Assembly (NCBI GenBank): GCA_964427505.1
Contig: CAYRUO010000011.1
Coordinates: forward strand, 1-48,005
DNA: 48,005 nt
Direction of reading: 5' to 3'
Source of the DNA: Thermanaerothrix sp034436175
GTDB lineage: Bacteria; Chloroflexota; Anaerolineae; Anaerolineales; Anaerolineaceae
Shown: piece by piece, positions 35,413-43,445 of the stretch
How the letters are laid out: every line of letters begins with the position of its first letter
Position numbering within the stretch: position 1 is the stretch's first letter
Notes under the pieces: model-generated
Database searches by the model: none
Seen by the model: the letters and a program-made list of their open reading frames with translations, nothing else
What the model was told of the DNA's origin: nothing
Program-made: the position numbers and the translations under genes

Positions 35413-36257
35413 TCCTCATCGGGTGGATCTACGGCTTGCCGCATAATTAAGAGCGGTTCTTCCGCCGCGGTGTTCACCAAGGTGGTCACCTCAGGGCGGA
35501 AGAGCCGCCGTAAACTATGAGCGCTCAACGGCGAGCCCATTCCGACCAGGTCATACTCCCCACTCCGGATTTCGGTCAGGATCTCATGCACGACCGGCCC
35601 ATGGCGAACTTTCAGTTCGCAGGGTACACCGAGTTGCGCGGCTTTGGCTAATAAGGCTTCAAAGTGCCGCGCCTGCGGGGTATGGGTCTCCAGCAAATGC
35701 GACCCGTGGCGCTGGACATCCTGGGCTAAAGGGTAGTTCAACGTGATCGGCTCAATTACGTGCAACACCGTCAGATGCGCGCCCAGGATAAGGCTCAGAT
35801 CGAGCATGAAGCGCTCTAACGGCACGGTATAATCCAGCCCCCCACTGCAAACGAGCAAACGCCGCCACGGCCAGCGCACCTGCCGCACTCGCAACAGCGG
35901 CCCTGGCCAGGCCGCCTGCAATTGACGAAAACGTCCCGAGTGGATTAAGCGCCGCCACCGCGGGCGATGTGCATCGCTGAAAATCAGCAAACTCCCGGCA
36001 CGTGCCTGGGCTTGACGCAGAACGCCTGCCGCGAACGGCCCGCGCTCCATAACGATGTTTCCCATCAGCCCCACTGCGCTTAAGGCATTAGTCACGCTTT
36101 CCAGGCATGCAGGAAACGGGCTCTCGGCATCCTCGCGACCGATGCACAGGATATCTACTGGCCACCGCAAATGTTCGGCCAGAGGAACGCCCAAATCTAA
36201 CGCCGGATGGGTCGGCGCCTGTGTTTCAACTGCGATCAGGATGCGAGCGTGCTCCAT
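35388..36257 (-). CDS. Universal stress protein family, tandem Usp domains
   Basis: The 289-residue protein has two Usp-like halves. The first is degenerate: HARILIAVETQAP, DILCIGRED and LLIFSDAHRP. The second is better: LLVCSGGLDYTVPLERF with ALLAKAAQLGVPCELKV and the ATP-loop-like GMGSPLSAHSLRRLF. An ATP-binding or signalling role under stress is expected from the family. The ATG at 36257 gives the natural N-terminus; a longer frame to 36338 would add a tail unlike the family. Its 3' end overlaps rnj on the other strand by 25 bases. Confidence 0.75.
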   Translation of the reverse strand: MEHARILIAVETQAPTHPALDLGVPLAEHLRWPVDILCIGREDAESPFPACLESVTNALSAVGLMGNIVMERGPFAAGVLRQAQARAGSLLIFSDAHRPRWRRLIHSGRFRQLQAAWPGPLLRVRQVRWPWRRLLVCSGGLDYTVPLERFMLDLSLILGAHLTVLHVIEPITLNYPLAQDVQRHGSHLLETHTPQARHFEALLAKAAQLGVPCELKVRHGPVVHEILTEIRSGEYDLVGMGSPLSAHSLRRLFRPEVTTLVNTAAEEPLLIMRQAVDPPDEDHSRAEVT

Positions 36258-36334
36258 GACGTACCTGCTATTATGATAGCGCAGTTGTTCTCCCCCTACA
36301 ATGCGGTCTAGGCTCGCATTGTCTTTCTTGCCAT

Positions 36335-39300
36335 TCATTCTGCGGGTGGAGGGGTGAACTCCGCTTCCAAGCGCAGAAAAACCTCAACCACCGCCGGATC
36401 AAAGAGTTTTCCTGCCTGCCCTCGGATATAATCGCGCACCTGTTCCCGCGGCCAGGGGGGGCGATATGGACGCCGCGAAAGCAAAGCATCCCAAACATCC
36501 ACCACGGCAAAAATACGCGCCGCCAGCGGGATCTGGTTCCCCTGAAGACCGCGCGGATAACCACTTCCATCCCAACGTTCATGGTGGCAGTAAGGAATAT
36601 CCAACGCCGGGCGCAGGAAGGGAATCTTGGAGAGGACCTCAAACGCCATGATCGGGTGACGCTGCATGACCGCCCACTCTTCCGCCGTAAGGGGGCCCTT
36701 TTTGAGCAGAATCGCATCCGGCACGCCGACTTTGCCGATATCATGAAGCAGCGCCCCACGCCGGACGTGTACCAGTTGCTCTTCGCTTATTCCCATCTCA
36801 CGGGCAATGCGCAGGGTAAATTCGGCCACGCGGCGGCTGTGCCCCTCGGTTTCGTCGTCACGCAATTCTAATAAGCCGATCAGGCTTTCCAAGGTCTGGT
36901 CATACGCCTGACGTAACTGTTGGTTGACCGCGTGCAATTCACGCAAGATGTGCACATTTTCCACCGCAATGGCCCCCTGTTGGGCCAGCATCAGCAAAAA
37001 CTCGCCCTGGTCGGCAGTGAGCGTTAGCGGCCCGCGGTGGTAAATTTCCAAAACGCCGCGCGGCTCACCCTGGACCAACAACGGCAAGCCATAATAAGCC
37101 GCAAAACCCTCTTCTCGCGCCGGGAAGGGGCAGGCCATAGAGCGCAGTCTCTCGTCCAGATTTTCGCGGATACGGAGCGGTTCGCGCTGCGCAATGACCG
37201 CGCCCGCCAATCCTTCCCCGGCACGGCATCCCAACCCCAACGGCACTGTGCCCTGAAAGCCGCTGCCTGCGCTCAGGCGCAAGACGTGTTCATCGGGCCA
37301 ATAAATCCATACACTGACCGCATCCACGGCGAGATGCTCGCGCGTCTCGCGCGCCAGGACGTGCATGGATTCCGAGTTGAGACCCTGGGAGAGAATGGCC
37401 AGGTCAATCTGGCGCAGGGCATTCAAGCGCCCCAATGCCTGTTGCAACGCCTGGTAATGAAGGGCGCGGTGCAAGGCACTGGCGGCAAATTCGCTCAAAC
37501 TGATCAGCATCATCTGATCGGCAGAGTGGAAACGCTGCTCCCGCCCCACGGTAATCGCACCCAAGCGGTGCTCTCCCGCCACCAGCGGCACAACCGCCAT
37601 ACAAGAGGGATAGCGCACCCGGGGATCCGCCAAACGGTGCGGATCGTCTAAAACATGGTCTTGAACATAGAGTTCAGCTTGGGAGAATGCGTAGCCGGTA
37701 ATCCCGTCCCTGGCCCGAATCGCTTGACCAGCCAAATTTTGCCACAGACCATAGGCGTAACGCACCACCAAGGCATCACGATCGGCATCATAGAGCGCAA
37801 GGGTGAGTGCTGAGGCGTTCAAGGCTTGGGCAAAAGCATCGCCGATGATGGGAAGCATGGTTTCCAGCACCTCGGTACCCCGCAGGGCATTGGCCAGGCC
37901 GAGCAGGGCTTCGCGCTGTTGTTCATGATGTTTTTGCTCGGTGATTTCCCATGCCACAACAGCCATGTGGGTGATTTCCCCTTGTGGCCCTTCCACCGGC
38001 GAGATGCTCACCCGCGCCACAAACGCCTCGCCCCCTCTGCGTAACCCATTACATTCCCCTTCCCATGCTTCCCCCCGCTCTCGGATGCGCGTCAATATCC
38101 CTTCCATTTGTTGAGGGGAGCCACAATAGCGCAATAGCGGTGTTCCCAGGGCTTCTTGCAAGGTGTAACCCGTGAGACGTGTAAAGGCCGGGTTTGCCCA
38201 GGTTAGCCGACCGTCCAAATCTGCCAGCATCAAGGCCACATCGGCCTGCTCTAGCGCACGGCTGAGCAAGCGCTGCATCTGCTCGGCCTGCACCCGCGCC
38301 GTAATGTCGCTGAAAAAGGTGGCAAACTGCCCTCGCCGCGGACTGATGACGGAGACCTCAAACCAGCGTCCCAGATCCCGGCTGAAATCTTCAAAATAGG
38401 CCGGCTGACCGGTGAGAGCGACCTTGCCATAGACCTGGATCCACCGAGGTTCCAGGTTGGGCAAAAATTCCCGCGCCGTGCGCCCGATCACCTGCTCTGC
38501 ACTCAGTCCGGTCAAGCGCTCAAACGCCGGATTGACCTGCAAAAAGCGATAGTCATAAGGCGCGCCCTGATCATCCAGGATAATCTCATGCAGGGCAAAG
38601 CCGTCCAACATGGTCTCAAAAAGAGTGCGGTAGCGTTCTTCACTGACCCGCAGTTGCTGTTCCCATCGTTTACGCTCGGTAATATCGCGATGAATGGCAA
38701 TGGTGTGCGGACGACCGGCAAAGGGCACGGTGAGAAAAGTGCTCTCGGTCGTGATTCGCTGCCCATCCGTGCGCCGAAAGGTCAACTCCAAACGTCGGCT
38801 GGGGGTGGTGGCCTGCCAATCAGGAAATTGCACCTCAACCTGGTCTCGCGACTCAGGGCTCAGGAACTCCAACCATGGTTTTCCCATCAATACCTGCGGT
38901 GCAGCCAGCCCCAGCAGGTTAGCCATAGCCGGATTAGCCGCAATGATCCGTCCATGGCGCAGGATGATTACCCCATCTTCCAAGTTGGCCATCAAACCTT
39001 CAAAGGTGGCTTCGCTGTGGCGCAAGGCCTCGGCTAAAACGTGGGGCTCCGTGCTTTCTTCAACATACGCCAGATAAGTGGCCATGTCCCCAGGCACCGG
39101 CATCAATGACCAGCGCGTCCACACGATGCGCCCCAATTTGCTACGGCAGGCCAACGCAAGCGTTTCGGGAGCATGCTGTCCTCTCAGATGACACACCGCC
39201 TCGCGCAAGCGAGCCACATCTTCGTCCGTGGCCAGCAGGAAGGTATATAATGACCGTCTTTGAACGGTTTCACGTTCCCATCCAAAGAGGCGTTCGGCGG

Positions 39301-39439
39301 CATGATTCCAGACAATAACCTCTGCTTCCGCTTCCCCCTCTTGCCAAACCACGACCGCCAGCGGTGAGGCTTCCCACAGCGCTTCGGCCCACTCCATGCG
39401 ATGATTCCCTATCCCAACGTCGCCCGCTTTTTCCACCAT
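36335..39439 (-). CDS. Multi-PAS/GAF HD-GYP protein, probable c-di-GMP phosphodiesterase
   Basis: This soluble sensor of about 1034 residues has no membrane helix. It contains several PAS domains (about 18-130, 140-260, 270-385, 395-510), recognised by NPAMANLLGL, VNPAFERLTGL and NPAFTRLTGY, and two GAF domains (about 520-660 and 685-835). The C-terminal HD-GYP domain has HDIGKVGVPD with the HD pair near residue 900 and HHERWDGSGYP near 955-963. That domain hydrolyses cyclic di-GMP. Metal-binding residues appear intact. The start is ambiguous: GTG 39442, ATG 39439 and ATG 39397 are all possible; none has a convincing ribosome-binding site. It follows treS on the same strand after a terminator. 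Confidence 0.87.
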   Translation of the reverse strand: MVEKAGDVGIGNHRMEWAEALWEASPLAVVVWQEGEAEAEVIVWNHAAERLFGWERETVQRRSLYTFLLATDEDVARLREAVCHLRGQHAPETLALACRSKLGRIVWTRWSLMPVPGDMATYLAYVEESTEPHVLAEALRHSEATFEGLMANLEDGVIILRHGRIIAANPAMANLLGLAAPQVLMGKPWLEFLSPESRDQVEVQFPDWQATTPSRRLELTFRRTDGQRITTESTFLTVPFAGRPHTIAIHRDITERKRWEQQLRVSEERYRTLFETMLDGFALHEIILDDQGAPYDYRFLQVNPAFERLTGLSAEQVIGRTAREFLPNLEPRWIQVYGKVALTGQPAYFEDFSRDLGRWFEVSVISPRRGQFATFFSDITARVQAEQMQRLLSRALEQADVALMLADLDGRLTWANPAFTRLTGYTLQEALGTPLLRYCGSPQQMEGILTRIRERGEAWEGECNGLRRGGEAFVARVSISPVEGPQGEITHMAVVAWEITEQKHHEQQREALLGLANALRGTEVLETMLPIIGDAFAQALNASALTLALYDADRDALVVRYAYGLWQNLAGQAIRARDGITGYAFSQAELYVQDHVLDDPHRLADPRVRYPSCMAVVPLVAGEHRLGAITVGREQRFHSADQMMLISLSEFAASALHRALHYQALQQALGRLNALRQIDLAILSQGLNSESMHVLARETREHLAVDAVSVWIYWPDEHVLRLSAGSGFQGTVPLGLGCRAGEGLAGAVIAQREPLRIRENLDERLRSMACPFPAREEGFAAYYGLPLLVQGEPRGVLEIYHRGPLTLTADQGEFLLMLAQQGAIAVENVHILRELHAVNQQLRQAYDQTLESLIGLLELRDDETEGHSRRVAEFTLRIAREMGISEEQLVHVRRGALLHDIGKVGVPDAILLKKGPLTAEEWAVMQRHPIMAFEVLSKIPFLRPALDIPYCHHERWDGSGYPRGLQGNQIPLAARIFAVVDVWDALLSRRPYRPPWPREQVRDYIRGQAGKLFDPAVVEVFLRLEAEFTPPPAE

Positions 39440-39500
39440 CACCCCTAAAATTTCTAGTATCCAACATCCCGCCTATATGCCTCTGATTGTACATGAAGGA

Positions 39501-39546
39501 AAGGGCTACCGCCCTTACAACCCTGCGAGTTTGCAAAATTGTAAGG
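39501..39546. repeat. Two overlapping inverted repeats between treS and the HD-GYP gene
   Basis: AAGGGC-TACC-GCCCTT (39501-39516) overlaps a second inverted repeat, CCTTACAA (39513-39520) with TTGTAAGG (39539-39546). Because they share bases they cannot both form. They lie upstream of the HD-GYP gene, reading leftwards, and could be a regulatory leader or a short repeat element. Confidence 0.45.
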
Positions 39547-39554
39547 TTTAAAGA

Positions 39555-39585
39555 GTCTGGGGTGGTAAGACCGACCACCCCAGAC
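39555..39585 (-). terminator. Terminator of the sugar-uptake operon
   Basis: A perfect 12-base stem GTCTGGGGTGGT / ACCACCCCAGAC with a seven-base loop lies just after the treS stop, followed on the minus strand by TCTTTAAACCTT. The U-tract is weak but the stem is strong. Confidence 0.75.
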
Positions 39586-39591
39586 CTGTCG

Positions 39592-41220
39592 TTAACGCAC
39601 TTCAATCCAGCGATATTGGTAGGGCTCCAGGCACACAGACAAACCTGCGGCGGGAACCTGACCATTGCCACCCTCGTTGAGCACCCCTTGCCAGTGCCGA
39701 CCCTGGAATTCGGGAAGCGGCAGGGTGAAAGCCAGCGGATTATCGCTCAGGTTATGCAAAGCCAGGATGGTTTCCTGGGCCGTCTGGCGCACCACGCCCA
39801 AGAAGGACGGCAACGTAGGCTCATAGATCAAGCGATAATCCCCCTGCCCCAACGCCGGATGGGCTTTGCGAATGGCGATCATTCGGCGCAGAGTATGCCA
39901 CAACGAATTGGGATCCGCCTTTTGCACCGCCAGGTTAACCTTGTGATAGTCGAATGGCCCTTCCTGAATCAGCGGGGCATAAAATCGTTCCGCGGGAGCG
40001 ATGGAAAAACCCGCCCCCGGACTGGCATCCCACTGCATCGGGGTGCGCACGCCGTTGCGATCAGGCAACCAGATATTATCCCCCATTCCGATCTCATCCC
40101 CATAATAAAGCACCGGGGAACCCGGCAGGCTGAAAAGCAGGGAGTGAAGCAAGGTGATTTTGCGGACATCCCCCTCCATCAAGGGAGCTAACCGCCTCCG
40201 AATGCCCAGATTTAGGCGCATGCGGGGATGGGGAGCATAGTAATTCCACAGGAACTCCCGCTCTTCGGGCGTCACCATTTCTAACGTCAACTCGTCATGG
40301 TTGCGCAAGAAGGTGCACCACTGGCAGTTTTCGGGTATGGGCGGCGTCTGGGCCAGAATGTTGACAATGGGCGCAGCATTCCGTTGCGCCAGCGCCAGGT
40401 AAAGACGCGGCATCAACGGGAAGTGGAATGCCAGATGAAATTCATCGCCATCGCCGAAGTAAGGGCGTAAGTCCCACGGCCACTGATTGGCCTCGGCCAG
40501 CAGAATCGCATCCGGAAAGTTCTCTTCCACGAAGCGGCGCATCTTCTTGAGGTAAGCATGCGTTTCGGGCAAGTTTTCGCAATTGGTGCCTTCGCGCTCA
40601 AAGAGGTAAGGCACCGCATCTACACGAAAGCCATCCAGCCCCATTTCAAGCCAGAAACGCATCACATTAAGCATTTCTTCTTGCACAGCCGGGTTGTCGT
40701 AGTTCAGATCCGGCTGATGCGAGTAAAAACGGTGCCAATAATACTGCACGGCTTGTTCATCCCAAGTCCAGTTGGATCGCTCGGTATCCAGGAAGATAAT
40801 GCGGGTGCCCTGATACTTTTGGTCGGTATCGCTCCAGACATAGTAGTCGCGATACGGCGAATTGCGATCCGAGCGCGCCGCTTGGAACCAGGGGTGCTGA
40901 TCCGAGGTATGGTTGACCACTAGGTCGGCGATCACCCGCAAACCCCGGGCGTGGGCTTCGCGCAAAAAGACCTTGAAATCCTCTAACGTTCCGTAATCGG
41001 GATGAATATTATAGTAATCGGCAATGTCATACCCATCATCTTTCAAGGGAGATGGGTACATGGGCAACAGCCACAAGCAGTCCACACCCAATTCCTGGAA
41101 GTAGTCCAGGCGTTGGGTCAAGCCAATAAAATCACCGTGACCATCCCCATTGCCATCCGCAAAAGCGCGAATGTAAACCTCGTAAAAAATCGCGTTTTTG
41201 TACCAGTAGGATGCGCTCAT
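39592..41220 (-). CDS. treS: Trehalose synthase (maltose alpha-D-glucosyltransferase), GH13
   Basis: The 542-residue enzyme interconverts maltose and trehalose by an intramolecular transfer. The catalytic (beta/alpha)8 barrel shows the nucleophile Asp201 (DGFRVDAVPYL), the acid/base Glu243 (LLAEANQWP) and Asp309 (FLRNHDELTLEMV). TreS-specific stretches are EREGTNCENLPETHAYL, FGDGDEFHLAFHFPLMPRL (in pieces), GIRRRLAPLM and NGVRTPMQW. A C-terminal beta domain follows. No maltokinase is fused. ATG 41220 has GAGGG upstream; a longer start would run into the permease gene. It is the last gene of a LacI-controlled operon and presumably acts on the imported disaccharide. A related alpha-glucosidase is the main alternative. 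Confidence 0.9.
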   Translation of the reverse strand: MSASYWYKNAIFYEVYIRAFADGNGDGHGDFIGLTQRLDYFQELGVDCLWLLPMYPSPLKDDGYDIADYYNIHPDYGTLEDFKVFLREAHARGLRVIADLVVNHTSDQHPWFQAARSDRNSPYRDYYVWSDTDQKYQGTRIIFLDTERSNWTWDEQAVQYYWHRFYSHQPDLNYDNPAVQEEMLNVMRFWLEMGLDGFRVDAVPYLFEREGTNCENLPETHAYLKKMRRFVEENFPDAILLAEANQWPWDLRPYFGDGDEFHLAFHFPLMPRLYLALAQRNAAPIVNILAQTPPIPENCQWCTFLRNHDELTLEMVTPEEREFLWNYYAPHPRMRLNLGIRRRLAPLMEGDVRKITLLHSLLFSLPGSPVLYYGDEIGMGDNIWLPDRNGVRTPMQWDASPGAGFSIAPAERFYAPLIQEGPFDYHKVNLAVQKADPNSLWHTLRRMIAIRKAHPALGQGDYRLIYEPTLPSFLGVVRQTAQETILALHNLSDNPLAFTLPLPEFQGRHWQGVLNEGGNGQVPAAGLSVCLEPYQYRWIEVR

Positions 41221-41239
41221 GCAACCCTCGATGATGATT

Positions 41240-42424
41240 TTATCCTTTGATAGATCCGGCCAACAGGCCGCGGATAAAGTAACGTTGGAAGGCAAAGAAC
41301 ACGATCATCGGCAGAATCATGGAGATGAAAGCCGCCGCAGTGAGCAAATGCCAGCCACCACCCAGTGATGTAACCAGGTTGCTGATCTGATAGGTGAGCA
41401 CCGGCTTGGTACCGCCTAAAAAGACGAGCGCTACCAACAGATCATTCCATACCCACAGGAATTGGAAGATCGCCAACGAGGCAATGGCCGGCACGGTTAA
41501 CGGAATCGCCAGGCGCGTGAAAACCGTCCAATGCGAAGCGCCATCCAGAAACGCCGACTCGAAAAGTTCCCGCGGGAGTGAACCCATAAAATTGCGGGTC
41601 AGGAAAATAGCATAAGGCAGTCCGAACCCGGTGTGGAACATCCAGATGCCGGGGAAGGTGCCGTTCAACCCGAGTTGGGCGTAAAGCCGTGAAACCGGGA
41701 TTAAAGCCATTTGCAAGGGCACAATCTGCACCCCCACCAGCAGCGCAAACAGCCACTGCCGCCCCGGAAATTCCATCCACGAGAACGCATAAGCCGCAAA
41801 AGCGGCCACCAGAATTGGTAGGATGGTGGCCGGAATGGTTACAATTAGGCTGTTCAGTAGGGCTCGCCCCATCCCGCGCGGGTTACCCAAATCGCGCCAA
41901 TCGCAGTAGAGATCCACCGACTGCACCCCTTCGGCACAATCGGTGCGGTAATTACGCGTACCGCGGTAACCCACAATGGCATCAATGTAGTTATCCAGGG
42001 TAAAGCGTGGGCGCACCTCAATGCCCGAGAGACGGCGCAGATAGGTTGCGATCAAAGCGGCCTGGTTCTCATTCGGAAGCGGCGTTTCGCCCAGATGGGG
42101 TTGACCGTTGATCTCTTGGCTTAAGGCCGCCATCAGAGTAAACGAGCGCCGATAACGCTGCACCAGTTCCGGATTGCTCAAATCGGCATTAGGTAAGGCA
42201 TTGCCGTGATCCCCGTGACAAGCGGCACAAAACTGCTGATACTCGCGAGCCCCTTTGGGAGGATCAAAGACCTGCCACCACCCGGTTTCGTTCACATCCT
42301 GAAAGGGACGGAACGAGGTCACCAACAAGCCCAGCGTAGGCAAGAGCCAGATGAAGCACAAGCCCAATAAGACCACATGCACGGGCAAACTTCCCAGCCA
42401 GCGTTTGAAGCGTTCCAGGATCAT
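41240..42424 (-). CDS. MalG-type sugar ABC permease with inserted c-type cytochrome segment
   Basis: The 394-residue permease has an N-terminal helix (about 17-36), then a long extracytoplasmic loop (40-185), then five more helices. The EAA motif that docks the ATPase is ELFESAFLDGASHWT (287-300). The loop contains a cytochrome c signature: YQQFCAACHGDHG, with the haem-binding CxxCH at 66-70, and a C-terminal cytochrome-like helix QAALIATYLRRLSG (121-134). In that fold Met usually ligates the haem just before the last helix; here the matching position is near His110 (INGQPHLGET). Cys163 and Cys174 lie after the insert. The CxxCH side is outside, where c-haem is attached. Its start overlaps the preceding stop (ATGA). 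The ATPase gene is not in the operon. Confidence 0.86.
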   Translation of the reverse strand: MILERFKRWLGSLPVHVVLLGLCFIWLLPTLGLLVTSFRPFQDVNETGWWQVFDPPKGAREYQQFCAACHGDHGNALPNADLSNPELVQRYRRSFTLMAALSQEINGQPHLGETPLPNENQAALIATYLRRLSGIEVRPRFTLDNYIDAIVGYRGTRNYRTDCAEGVQSVDLYCDWRDLGNPRGMGRALLNSLIVTIPATILPILVAAFAAYAFSWMEFPGRQWLFALLVGVQIVPLQMALIPVSRLYAQLGLNGTFPGIWMFHTGFGLPYAIFLTRNFMGSLPRELFESAFLDGASHWTVFTRLAIPLTVPAIASLAIFQFLWVWNDLLVALVFLGGTKPVLTYQISNLVTSLGGGWHLLTAAAFISMILPMIVFFAFQRYFIRGLLAGSIKG

Positions 42425-43353
42425 CGCATCGCCTCCTGTGCCCGAAAGCGGCGAATGTTGAAAATGATGGCCGGGACGATGACCACCGTGAGTACCATGG
42501 CAATAGCCGCCGCGCGCCCGGTGTTGTAACTGGTGTACATCTCAATATACAGACGGTTGGCAATGACCTCGGTGCCGTAGTTGCCACCGGTCATCACGTA
42601 CACAATATCGAAGATTTTGAGTACATTGATGATCATGGTGGTAATGACTACGGCAATGGTCGGCAGGATCAGCGGTACACGGATCTTCCAGAAGACCGTC
42701 CACTCATTGGCGCCATCTACCCGCGCCGCCTCAAGCAACTCGGTGGGCACACCTTTAATCGCCGCCGAGAGCACGGTCATACAGAAGCCGGTCCACATCC
42801 AAATACCGACCACGATAAGCGCCAAGGTGTTAATTTGCGGCTCGGTCAGCCAGGATACCGGGCGCCCGCCCAGAGCGGTGATCAACGCGTTCAGCAAACC
42901 GATTTGCACCTGGCTGGAACCGTAATCATAGACGAATTTCCAGATCACACCGGCCCCAACAAATGAGATGGCCATGGGCATGAAGATGATGGCTTTGGCC
43001 AGCGCTTCATAGCGCACCCGATCTGCCAAGGTCGCGATGAGCAAGCCCAATAAGACGGTGCCGCTGACCATGAAGAGGATCCATTTCAGGTTGTTGGCGA
43101 ACGCTGTGCGCATGATCGAAGAAGTCAGGGCATAGCGATAATTTTCGAAGATTCCCCAACACGGCTGACCAGCCAGGCAGGTGGTATACGCCCAATCGCT
43201 CCCATTTTGATTGCGAAAACTGAGATAAAGAGTGTTCAGGCCGGGGTAAAGGATAAAGACGCTCATTAGGACTAAAGCGGGCCCAAGGTAAAGCCAGGGC
43301 ACCCAACGCCCTTGGCGGAGAATATTAGGAACATAAGCCGCTTCCTTTGCCAT
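42421..43353 (-). CDS. MalF-type sugar ABC permease
   Basis: The 310-residue permease has about six membrane helices and the EAA motif ELLEAARVDGANEWTVFWKI (in pieces, near 205-225), typical of CUT1-type sugar permeases. It pairs with the MalG-type permease. The first extracytoplasmic loop holds Cys59 and Cys65 (YTTCLAGQPCWG), a possible disulphide. The ATG at 43353 is preceded by AGAGGTG; the longer frame to 43419 crosses an intergenic hairpin. The stop overlaps the next start by ATGA. Confidence 0.88.
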   Translation of the reverse strand: MAKEAAYVPNILRQGRWVPWLYLGPALVLMSVFILYPGLNTLYLSFRNQNGSDWAYTTCLAGQPCWGIFENYRYALTSSIMRTAFANNLKWILFMVSGTVLLGLLIATLADRVRYEALAKAIIFMPMAISFVGAGVIWKFVYDYGSSQVQIGLLNALITALGGRPVSWLTEPQINTLALIVVGIWMWTGFCMTVLSAAIKGVPTELLEAARVDGANEWTVFWKIRVPLILPTIAVVITTMIINVLKIFDIVYVMTGGNYGTEVIANRLYIEMYTSYNTGRAAAIAMVLTVVIVPAIIFNIRRFRAQEAMR

Positions 43354-43375
43354 GTCCACCTCTCGCGGGCAAGTT

Positions 43376-43410
43376 CCCCGTGCCCCCCACCAAGGTGAGG
43401 GGCAACGGGG
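43376..43410 (-). promoter_or_regulatory. Intercistronic hairpin between solute-binding protein and permease genes
   Basis: A near-perfect stem of CCCCGT-GCCCC-CACC and GGTG-GGGGC-ACGGGG has small bulges and a two-base loop. It has no U-tract. This is the usual place for an RNA hairpin that stabilises the upstream solute-binding-protein mRNA and lowers permease expression. Confidence 0.7.
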
Positions 43411-43445
43411 AAATGTCAACGATCAACGGTTACGCCGAGCCCACA

